Assembly: GCA_947629735.1 (NCBI GenBank)
Contig: CANREX010000048.1
Coordinates: 1 to 10,159, forward strand
Source of the DNA: an uncultured Clostridia bacterium
GTDB taxonomy: Bacteria > Bacillota > Clostridia > Christensenellales > Borkfalkiaceae
Direction: 5' to 3'
DNA: 10,159 bases
Part shown: in pieces, positions 1 through 4,742 of the stretch
Layout of the letters: every line of letters begins with the position of its first letter
Numbering within the stretch: the stretch's first letter is position 1
Position numbers and translations under genes: made by a program
The notes under the pieces: generated by a model
Told to the model about the DNA's origin: nothing
Seen by the model: only the letters and a program-made list of their open reading frames with translations
Databases searched by the model: none

Positions 1-128
1 GCCCATATCTGGGGGTTGACGTCTGAATTTTCGTTTTCGTTCTTTTCTCCGCAGGCGGCAAGCCCGACCGCGCCGCAGGCAATCGAAAGCGAGGCTACGG
101 CTGCAAGCAAAATTTTCTTCTTTTTCAT
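1..128 (-). CDS. Lipoprotein, N-terminal fragment (runs off the window)
   Basis: Only the first 42 codons are present; the gene continues beyond base 1. The translation opens with a basic n-region (MKKKK) and a hydrophobic stretch (residues 6-25). It then has a lipobox L23-A24-A25-C26 followed by Gly27, and a charged Asn/Glu-rich linker. This is the signature of a type II signal peptide: cleavage before Cys26, lipidation, and anchoring on the outer face of the cytoplasmic membrane. A second Cys at 18 makes cleavage there conceivable but less likely. An AAAGGG sequence about seven bases before the ATG is a modest ribosome binding site. Many such lipoproteins are substrate-binding subunits of ABC importers, but nothing in the visible part shows the ligand. 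The long structured leader with a terminator directly upstream suggests that expression is controlled by attenuation. Confidence 0.85.
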   Translation of the reverse strand, partial: MKKKKILLAAVASLSIACGAVGLAACGEKNENENSDVNPQIW

Positions 129-308
129 TTTATAACCCTTTATGCGGTAAAAAATAAGGTGTGCTCCCGAAAGAGCACACCGCACGGTATCTCCTCAGGT
201 TACCACACCTACAAAACTGTTTTCGAAAGATTACATTTAATTGTCAAAAGAGATACACAATGCCGGATTGTGTAATCTTCGAAAAAATATACAGGTTGTA
301 AATGTGGT
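129..308 (-). promoter_or_regulatory. Structured 5' leader RNA with antiterminator/terminator switch (unassigned class)
   Basis: Read on the minus strand from the predicted start near 308. The first segment (303-309) pairs with 201-207 (UACCACA/UGUGGUA). The helix continues through two G-U pairs and UACAA/UUGUA (296-300 with 210-214), then CUGU/ACAG (291-294 with 217-220). Inside it, UUCGAAGAUU (274-283) pairs with 222-232 with one bulged base. An apical hairpin ACACAAU/AUUGUGU (267-273 with 255-261) has a CCGGC loop. After a short linker, GAGAUACC (186-193) can pair with 173-181 with one bulged G. That arm is also the 5' arm of the terminator at 158-181, so the two stems exclude each other. 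I could not match the sequence to T-box, TPP, SAM, cobalamin, lysine, glycine or purine consensus motifs. A cis-regulatory attenuator is inferred; ligand and class are unknown. Confidence 0.65.
149..181 (-). terminator. Intrinsic terminator inside the lipoprotein leader
   Basis: A perfect 9-bp stem (GGTGTGCTC at 173-181, GAGCACACC at 158-166) with a six-base loop is followed on the minus strand by TTATTTTTT (149-157). It lies upstream of the lipoprotein start codon and downstream of the leader promoter. It therefore terminates transcripts before the gene, which is the geometry of an attenuator. Confidence 0.8.
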
Positions 309-314
309 AGTTAA

Positions 315-343
315 AATATAGCACTTATATCGATAATTGTCAA
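315..343 (-). promoter_or_regulatory. Sigma-A promoter for the lipoprotein transcript
   Basis: On the minus strand TTGACA (338-343) and TATATT (315-320) are separated by exactly 17 bases. Transcription should start near 308, giving a leader of about 180 nt before the lipoprotein ATG. Confidence 0.85.
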
Positions 344-439
344 GAAAATTATTTAAACGCCGCCGCCCTGCCCGCCCCTGTGGTTTATGGGAGAGAAGGA
401 AAGTATCGGGCTGTCCGAAGCGACAAGTCCTTTTTTACT

Positions 440-560
440 GTCATTCTGAGCGGAGAGAGGCTGAAAGCCGAACGCAGTCGAAGAATCCGGAATTTCATTG
501 CGCTTAGGTCTATCTTTTGTGACATACCCCAACCAGATTCCTCGGCAAGCTCGGAATGAC
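440..560. repeat. Interspersed repeat with terminal inverted repeats, copy 1
   Basis: The ends are GTCATTCTGAGC and the near-inverse GCTCGGAATGAC, with one mismatch. Inside lie a second inverted pair (CGAAGAATCCG and the AGATTCCTCGG side) and a conserved centre containing ATTTCATTGCGCTTAGG. The same element recurs at 5724-5884. It has no coding capacity and looks like a MITE-like or REP-like non-autonomous element. A family transposase is not in the window. Confidence 0.75.
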
Positions 561-604
561 AATGTGAAAAAGCCGTTTCAAAGTTACTCCCTACCACCAC
601 CATG

Positions 605-655
605 GGATTCCTCGGCTCAATCGAACGCTGCGCGTTCTTAATCGCTCGGAATGAC
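605..655. repeat. Diverged partial copy of the interspersed repeat
   Basis: It begins GGATTCCTCGG and ends GCTCGGAATGAC, matching the right end of the element at 440-560. The middle is replaced by a small palindrome GAACGC-TGC-GCGTTC. It looks like a second, truncated or rearranged insertion 45 bases downstream of the first. Confidence 0.55.
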
Positions 656-660
656 AACTT

Positions 661-1020
661 TTTAAAGTGCAAACGCACACAATTTATAAATTGCGGAAGC
701 TGCAATTACGTAGTCTATAAACGCAGAGAAACAAGCATTTCCCAAATAATTAACGGCGCAAGCAAAACCGCGCATTTTTATCCCACAAAATCACTTCGTG
801 TTTTTGCGGGAGCCCTATGCGCAGCGCAACTCAATTTGTGCATACCTGCACCTCAGCGGTGTGAATTGCCGCCATTATATATTTCGCGCGCCCTTAATAT
901 GGCGGCAAGAGCGGCAGAGCCGCTCATAATCACGAAAATTCGCAGCGCACGGGCTGCGCGAGAATTTTGTGAACTTGTATTGCGCCGCTTATTCTGCGTT
1001 TTGCGGCAGCGTATGAAGAA
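661..1020. repeat. Gene-free stretch built of consecutive palindromes
   Basis: No credible gene is seen. Successive imperfect inverted repeats occupy 782-810 (CCCACAAAATCAC with GTGTTTTTGCGGG), 868-906 (GCCGCCATTA with AATATGGCGGC) and 909-925 (GAGCGGC-AGA-GCCGCTC). The last is 931-971 (CAC-G-AAAATT plus CGCAGC with GCTGCG plus AATTTTGTG). They could be REP-like elements or a decayed mobile element. A structured RNA is possible, but no promoter or terminator frames it. Confidence 0.5.
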
Positions 1021-1021
1021 G

Positions 1022-1050
1022 GGCGGGCGGAGAAAAAATCTCCGCCCGCC
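1022..1050. other. Strong hairpin next to the isomerase terminator
   Basis: A perfect 12-bp stem (GGCGGGCGGAGA and its inverse) surrounds a five-A loop. It lacks a U-tract on either strand, so it is not a classical terminator. On the minus strand it follows the terminator at 1059-1096 and may act as a backup or as a 3'-end stabiliser. Confidence 0.5.
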
Positions 1051-1058
1051 ATTCGCAC

Positions 1059-1096
1059 AAAAGGGGGCTGGGCTCACACGAGCCCAGCCCCCTTTT
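1059..1096 (-). terminator. Intrinsic terminator after the isomerase-like gene
   Basis: A perfect 17-bp stem (1059-1075 with 1080-1096) has a four-base loop. It carries GGGGGCTGGGCTC in the core and A/T ends giving a U-tract on both strands. It begins one base past the stop codon of the minus-strand gene and could also stop transcription in the opposite direction. Confidence 0.85.
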
Positions 1097-1097
1097 A

Positions 1098-1907
1098 TCA
1101 CCCTATCTTATAGACAATCTCGTTCAAAAACTCCATAGCCCGTTTCAGTTCGTCAAAGTCGGAGTAGTCGCCGCGGTAGTTTTCGATAATCACGTTGCCG
1201 TCGAAACCCGCGTCTTTAAGCGCTTTGAAGACCTCGGTGAAATCATAAATGCCCTTGCCGGGAAGGCAAGTTGCGCCGAGCTCGTTGACGTCCGAAATAT
1301 GCACGTAGGCGATAGCGCCTTGCATATCCTTTATGTACATTGTGTACGGGTAGCCGCTGCGTTTTGCCTGTTTTATGTCGAAAACGCCGTACAAATCGGG
1401 GCAGAACTTCCTCATTTCCCTGAAAAACCCGGGGTAGCAATAGGCGTAGCGGGCGGTGTTTTCGAGGCAGAGGTTGACGCCGTAGCGCGCCATAAACGCG
1501 TGGGCTTCCGCAATTCTTTCGCCGACGAAAGAGACATCTCCGACGTTAGCCCCTCCCCCAGCCATAGACGCGCCGCCCGCGCGGACGAAGCCGTGGAAGG
1601 TATAATTTTTGCACTTCAACAAATTCGCCGAGCGCGCGATCTGGTCGAGCCAATAATAGCCGTCGCCGCGCACCCGCCTTGTGACGTTGAAAAGGTTGGG
1701 CTCGAAATTCAGCGGCATGACGTGCACCGAATTTATTTCCAGCCCGTCGAGCTGCGGCGCGAGGGCTTTGGAAAACTCGGGGCGGTACTCGTAAAAGGTG
1801 GAGAAAAACACTTCCGCCACCGACGCCCCGAGCGATTTGATTATGCGCGCCCCCTCTTCCGTGTGCTTTTCGGGGAAGAGCGACGCCGTGGAAATTCCGA
1901 CTTTCAT
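1098..1907 (-). CDS. Sugar phosphate isomerase/epimerase-like TIM-barrel protein
   Basis: The 269-residue product fits the AP-endonuclease-2/xylose-isomerase-like TIM-barrel family in length and layout. The N-terminus MKVGISTASLF is the usual first strand. Metal-ligand candidates stand at the ends of later strands: Glu149 (NLCLEN), Asp177 (VFDIKQ), His203 (YVHISD) and Glu242 (VIIENY). His62 and His105 (TFHG) are likely active-site residues. Family members isomerise or epimerise sugars or inositol derivatives, or act on damaged DNA. The Glu-Asp-His-Glu set and lack of extra nuclease motifs favour the sugar branch, but the substrate cannot be told. It appears to be cytoplasmic (no signal peptide). 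No ribosome binding site precedes the ATG; a -10-like TATAAT ends six bases before it, so the mRNA is probably leaderless. It is monocistronic, with its own promoter and terminator. Confidence 0.85.
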   Translation of the reverse strand: MKVGISTASLFPEKHTEEGARIIKSLGASVAEVFFSTFYEYRPEFSKALAPQLDGLEINSVHVMPLNFEPNLFNVTRRVRGDGYYWLDQIARSANLLKCKNYTFHGFVRAGGASMAGGGANVGDVSFVGERIAEAHAFMARYGVNLCLENTARYAYCYPGFFREMRKFCPDLYGVFDIKQAKRSGYPYTMYIKDMQGAIAYVHISDVNELGATCLPGKGIYDFTEVFKALKDAGFDGNVIIENYRGDYSDFDELKRAMEFLNEIVYKIG

Positions 1908-1913
1908 GACTTT

Positions 1914-1942
1914 ATTATATCACGCCCCGCAGAATTTTGCAA
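1914..1942 (-). promoter_or_regulatory. Promoter of the isomerase-like gene (leaderless geometry)
   Basis: On the minus strand TTGCAA (1937-1942), a 17-base spacer ending in the extended -10 TGA, and TATAAT (1914-1919) are followed by six bases and the ATG. The predicted transcription start therefore coincides with the A of the start codon. Confidence 0.75.
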
Positions 1943-2020
1943 TATCTTGCGGATATTTGCCTTTAAAGACATCTTCCGCGCCTGCCACACCATCCCCCGG
2001 CTTGCCGTTTGCGCTGTAAA

Positions 2021-2048
2021 GCCCCGCCCGCAAGATTGCGGGCGGGGC
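2021..2048 (-). terminator. Likely terminator of the small minus-strand gene at 2078-2464
   Basis: A perfect 12-bp GC-rich stem (GCCCCGCCCGCA with TGCGGGCGGGGC) has an AGAT loop and starts 30 bases past the stop codon. The following minus-strand sequence is TTTACAGC, a short U-tract, so termination may be only partial. Confidence 0.65.
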
Positions 2049-2077
2049 GGAAAATAATGAGGTTTTACGTAAAAAAT

Positions 2078-2464
2078 TCACTCGCCGAGGGCGATATAGC
2101 GGGAAAGGCGGGAAGTTATTTCCCCGTCGGCTATGCGGGCTACGGGGGCGAGCGGGGAATCATAACACTCGAACCCGCCGTTTACGCGCCCGCCGCAGTT
2201 GATGTCTTTCAAACCGCCGCGCTTATTACCGCAGCCATTGCCGCCATTGCCGCTATTGCCGCCCGCGTTTGCCCTCTTGCCGCCCGATTTCCCCGCCGCA
2301 AGCCCGCCCGAGCCGTTGGAAATCATCTCCGACAGCTTTTCCGCCTTTTCGATGGCGCGCAGGGTGTCTCCCCCGCCGAGGCTTTCTATTAGCGGGCGCA
2401 CGTCCTTTAAATTTTCGGGGTTGCCGCCCGCCAGCGCGAGCATGAGCAGCAAAAGAAGTTGCAT
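2078..2464 (-). CDS. Small Gly/Asn-rich protein of unknown function
   Basis: I do not recognise this 128-residue protein. The start at 2464 is chosen because AAAGGAG lies eight bases upstream; the in-frame ATG at 2482 lies upstream of that site and has none of its own. A very hydrophobic N-terminus (residues 2-12, mostly Leu) is followed by a probable helix (16-50, charged). Then comes a Gly/Asn/Ser-rich tract (51-98) encoded by short GC-rich tandem triplets, with cysteines at 78, 90 and 100. A C-terminal segment (101-128) may be a second helix. The hydrophobic start lacks positive residues before it, so it is a poor classical signal peptide and may instead be a buried helix. The gene is divergent from the equally orphan gene at 2544-2915, with 79 bases between the starts. 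A structural or surface/spore-associated role is possible but unsupported. Confidence 0.7.
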   Translation of the reverse strand: MQLLLLLMLALAGGNPENLKDVRPLIESLGGGDTLRAIEKAEKLSEMISNGSGGLAAGKSGGKRANAGGNSGNGGNGCGNKRGGLKDINCGGRVNGGFECYDSPLAPVARIADGEITSRLSRYIALGE

Positions 2465-2543
2465 AAAACCGTCTCCTTTCATAAACTGTAAAGAAGCCGT
2501 TCGGCTTGATTATCGGCTTATATCATTATATGCGGGGGAGACT

Positions 2544-2915
2544 ATGAAAGACTTTAAAAGTTTTAAATCAAACGGCGACGGCGCGCAAAACAGCTTTAAC
2601 GGCGGCGCGAGTGGCGATTATAAAAACGGCGCGCGGGGCGGACGGGAAAACGCGAACGGCGACCGCGGCGAAAACATGCAGAGCGGCGGCGTGGAACAGA
2701 CGGTGAATTTAGCGGCGGCGATGGCAAAGGCGTTCAGCGGTAAGAGCGAGGGGCAGATCTGGCAGACGATTTTGCAGCAGGCGGAACAGGGCAAGCGCAA
2801 CGGAACGCTGACCAACGCCGATCTGGACAATTTTTACAACGCGCTTTCTCCCCTCGTGGACGGGTTCAGAAAGCAGAAATTAAAGCAGATAATCGCGAAA
2901 TTAAAGGCGATTTGA
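2544..2915 (+). CDS. Small protein with Asn/Gly-rich N-terminus and helical C-terminal domain, unknown function
   Basis: I do not recognise this 123-residue protein. Residues 1-49 are low complexity, rich in Asn, Gly, Asp and Arg, and probably disordered. Residues 50-123 look like a compact all-helical domain containing NLAAAMAKAF, IWQTILQQAEQGKRNGTLTN and a basic C-terminal helix (about 109-122, Lys-rich). The phrase GKRNGTLTNADLDNFYNALSPLV reads like a conserved core joining two helices. The start at 2544 is preceded by GGGGGAG only three bases away, a short but usable spacing. The reading frame is open much further upstream, but that part runs antisense through the neighbouring gene and reads as its shadow. 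The divergent layout and shared Gly/Asn richness with 2078-2464 suggest the two work together. There is no signal peptide. Confidence 0.75.
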   Translation: MKDFKSFKSNGDGAQNSFNGGASGDYKNGARGGRENANGDRGENMQSGGVEQTVNLAAAMAKAFSGKSEGQIWQTILQQAEQGKRNGTLTNADLDNFYNALSPLVDGFRKQKLKQIIAKLKAI

Positions 2916-2964
2916 CTTCTCCCGACCTTATTTTTTGCGATTTTTTGCGATTTGACTTCTCCCG
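2907..2964. repeat. Short direct repeat duplicating a gene 3' end
   Basis: GCGATTTGACTTCTCCCG occurs at 2907-2924 and again at 2947-2964. The first copy contains the last codons and TGA stop of the 2544 gene. Between them TTTTTTGCGA is present twice in tandem (2931-2950). This looks like a local duplication at the end of the gene. Confidence 0.7.
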
Positions 2965-3048
2965 CCGTAAAATGCGGTTGAGCCCGATTTTTTGCAGGCT
3001 AATGGAAGCCCGTTTGCGGACAGGCAAGTTGAGGTCGGAAAACAAAGC

Positions 3049-3090
3049 GCCCGCCGCGCTTTTCGCAGAGGCGATAAAGCGCGGGCGGGC
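3049..3090 (-). terminator. Possible terminator downstream of the cysteine desulfurase gene
   Basis: GCCCGCC-GCGCTTT (3049-3062) pairs with AAAGCGCGGGCGGGC (3076-3090), with one bulged base. On the minus strand it is followed by GCTTTGTTTT, an interrupted U-tract. It lies about 60 bases past the stop, behind another hairpin at 3120-3153. Confidence 0.5.
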
Positions 3091-3119
3091 AAAAAGGAAA
3101 AAAGCGGCGAAAATTTTTC

Positions 3120-3153
3120 GCCTTGCGCGCGGCGTATTATGCGCGCGCAAGGC
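3120..3153 (-). terminator. Hairpin overlapping the stop codon of the cysteine desulfurase gene
   Basis: GCCTTGCGCGC (3120-3130) and its perfect inverse (3143-3153) form an 11-bp stem with a 12-base loop. Its last base is part of the TAG stop. A short palindrome with A and T runs (GGCGAAAATTTTTCGCC) follows instead of a clean U-tract. It may terminate or protect the 3' end. Confidence 0.45.
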
Positions 3154-4268
3154 TATTCCCGCGCGAGCTTTTCCGCCACGCGCAGGAAGTAGTCCACTTC
3201 CCTTTCGTTGTTGAACGCCGAGAGCGAGGCGCGTACCAGCCCTTCCGAGCCGAGCGCCTTATGTATCAGCGGGGCGCAGTGCAGTCCGCCGCGCACGCAT
3301 ATCGAAAATTCCTCCGAAAACCTGTACGCCGCCATCTCCGACTGCATATTTTCAAACGCGAACGCCGCTATTCCGCAGTCGTTGGTGCGCGAATACAGCC
3401 TGACGCCGCCTATCGAACTCAGCCCGTTGAGCAAGAGGTCTGTAAGATACACCGTCCTGTCGCGGTTCTCGTTCATGTGCGATTTGAGATACAGCGCGCC
3501 TTCCCCGAGGGAGATTATCGCGGGATAGGAAAGCGTGCCCGCCTCCAACCTGTCGGGATAAAAATCGGGCATGTCGAGGCTGTAACTTTCGCTGCCCGTG
3601 CCCCCGAACGCTATCGGGCGGGGATTGAACCGCCCCGAAAAGACGAGGGCGCCGCTCCCCTGTATCCCCAACATTCCCTTATGCCCCGCGACGGCGAGGG
3701 CGTCAATGCCGAGCGCGGTGATGTCTATTTTTCTGTGTCCGCACGCCTGCGCCCCGTCGCATATCAGATACGCGCTTTCGGGCATGCGGGCGCGCACCGC
3801 GGCGACGTCCGTCGAAACTCCCGTCACGTTGGAAGCGAGGGTGACAACTACCGCCTTTACCCCCTTTTTGCACTCCTCGGCGATAAACGAAAGGTCTATG
3901 TCCCCCGTACGGGTGAGCGGCGCGAGGACGACTTCCACGCCCTTGCTTTTGAGATAATTCAGCGGGCGCAACACCGAGTTATGCTCCGCCACGGTGGAAA
4001 TCACCCTGTCCCCCGCGCCGAGCGTGCCGAGAAGGGCGATATTCATCGCCTCCGTGCAGTTTTTGGTGAAGACTACCCTGTCCGCCGTCGGCGCGCCGAA
4101 AAACTCCGTCAGCTCCTTGCGGCAGGCGAACACCCGCTCCGCGCAGGCGAGGGAAAGTTTGTGCCCGCTCCGCCCGGGATTCGCGTTCATTTTAAGCGCG
4201 GCAGCCGTCGCCTGAACCACTCCGTCGGGCTTGAAACCGCCCGTCGCGGCGTTGTCGAAATATATCAT
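3153..4268 (-). CDS. Class V aminotransferase-fold cysteine desulfurase (SufS/CsdA-like)
   Basis: The 371-residue product is a PLP enzyme of the NifS/SufS superfamily. It would remove sulfur from cysteine, leaving alanine and an enzyme-bound persulfide. Features in order: YFDNAATGG (3-11); His96 in AEHNS, expected to stack on the cofactor; Asp171 in CDGAQACGH, binding the pyridine nitrogen; Lys197 in AVAGHKGMLG, the Schiff-base lysine; and Arg326 with Cys331 in RGGLHCAPLIH, the persulfide cysteine. The RGGLHC form on a short loop resembles the SufS-type (group II) subfamily often annotated as cysteine desulfurase family protein. The start at 4268 has AAGGAG six bases upstream; the ATG at 4286 lacks such a site. 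It is divergent from the Cys-containing DUF3343-like gene, a plausible sulfur acceptor. No scaffold gene (SufU, IscU) is adjacent, so a role in general Fe-S assembly is not shown. Confidence 0.88.
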   Translation of the reverse strand: MIYFDNAATGGFKPDGVVQATAAALKMNANPGRSGHKLSLACAERVFACRKELTEFFGAPTADRVVFTKNCTEAMNIALLGTLGAGDRVISTVAEHNSVLRPLNYLKSKGVEVVLAPLTRTGDIDLSFIAEECKKGVKAVVVTLASNVTGVSTDVAAVRARMPESAYLICDGAQACGHRKIDITALGIDALAVAGHKGMLGIQGSGALVFSGRFNPRPIAFGGTGSESYSLDMPDFYPDRLEAGTLSYPAIISLGEGALYLKSHMNENRDRTVYLTDLLLNGLSSIGGVRLYSRTNDCGIAAFAFENMQSEMAAYRFSEEFSICVRGGLHCAPLIHKALGSEGLVRASLSAFNNEREVDYFLRVAEKLARE

Positions 4269-4336
4269 AAAACGCTCCTTGCACATATTATGTAATATGG
4301 CGTGATAGCCTATTATATTTACAAGGTGATGAAATT

Positions 4337-4579
4337 ATGAATGAAACGTTGGCGGTTTTCCGCTCCCGCTCGCAGGCGATGGACTGCTATTCCCGCCTGA
4401 AAGCGATGGGGCTCGACGTGAGGCTTATAAACACACCCAAGGAAGCCAACGTCGGGTGCGGGCTCTCCGTGCTTATAGGGCGCGCCGCCGCGGCGAGGGC
4501 GAAATCAATCATCGCGAGGGCGAACTATTCCGCGTTTTACGGCTATATGAAAGTCGGCAACAAGTACGGGAGATTTTAG
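4337..4579 (+). CDS. DUF3343 / putative Se-S carrier-like small protein
   Basis: The 80-residue product has the layout of DUF3343 (Se/S carrier-like) proteins. It has an N-terminal strand (TLAVFRSRSQAM), a helix, LDVRLINTPKEANVGCGLSVLI with the family's conserved Cys (Cys41 in the CGLS motif), and a final helix and strand. Family members are usually found near selenium or sulfur metabolism genes and are thought to carry sulfur or selenium on that Cys; biochemical proof is limited. A good ribosome binding site (AAGGTGATG) precedes the ATG. The gene is divergent from the cysteine desulfurase, separated by 68 bases, which supports a donor-acceptor pair. A second Cys (17) is present. No selD, yedF or selenocysteine machinery is seen here, so sulfur is the safer guess. 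Confidence 0.75.
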   Translation: MNETLAVFRSRSQAMDCYSRLKAMGLDVRLINTPKEANVGCGLSVLIGRAAAARAKSIIARANYSAFYGYMKVGNKYGRF

Positions 4580-4622
4580 TTTTTTGAGGTTTTTAGTTTG
4601 ATGTCACCGCGGCTTTAAGCTG

Positions 4623-4660
4623 AAAATTGCGCTGATTTAGGTGGAAATCAACGCGATTTT
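4623..4660 (+). terminator. Probable terminator after the DUF3343-like gene
   Basis: A hairpin of about 15 pairs is formed by AAAAT, GCG and TGATTT (4623-4638) with AAATCA, CGC and ATTTT (4645-4660), with one mismatch and one G-U pair. It ends in TTTT. It lies 43 bases past the stop codon. A related sequence recurs at 4688-4724, next to the nth promoter. Confidence 0.5.
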
Positions 4661-4707
4661 GTACTGAAATTATTGCAGTTTTGGGCTAAAATTTGTGCCG
4701 AATTAGG

Positions 4708-4736
4708 TTGAAATTATCCCCGCGGCGTGATAAAAT
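4708..4736 (+). promoter_or_regulatory. Promoter of nth (leaderless geometry)
   Basis: TTGAAA (4708-4713), a 17-base spacer ending in TGA (extended -10) and TAAAAT (4731-4736) are followed by six bases and the ATG. The geometry is identical to that of the isomerase-like gene, and no Shine-Dalgarno sequence is present. Confidence 0.7.
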
Positions 4737-4742
4737 ACGGGT

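Noticed and set aside
129..308. T-box or TPP riboswitch in the lipoprotein leader
   Set aside because: GAGATACCGTGCGG and CTGAGGAGATACC recall parts of the T-box and TPP motifs. However, the T-box AGGGTGGNACCGCG core, Stem I features and the second half of the TPP consensus are absent.
602..1138. Open frame on the plus strand of about 178 codons
   Set aside because: It starts inside an interspersed repeat, runs through several palindromes and a 17-bp terminator, and overlaps the end of the isomerase-like gene. Its composition is not protein-like and it has no ribosome binding site.
1299..2057. Plus-strand open frame of 252 codons over the isomerase-like gene
   Set aside because: It is antisense to a gene with clear family motifs; a GC-rich codon pattern produces this shadow frame.
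4269..4286. Upstream ATG at 4286 as start of the cysteine desulfurase
   Set aside because: AAGGAG lies inside this stretch, six bases before the ATG at 4268, and family proteins begin at MIYFDNAAT.
3123..4295. Plus-strand open frame of 390 codons opposite the cysteine desulfurase
   Set aside because: It is longer than the real gene, but full of His/Arg/Val shadow composition. The minus strand has all PLP-enzyme motifs and a good ribosome binding site.
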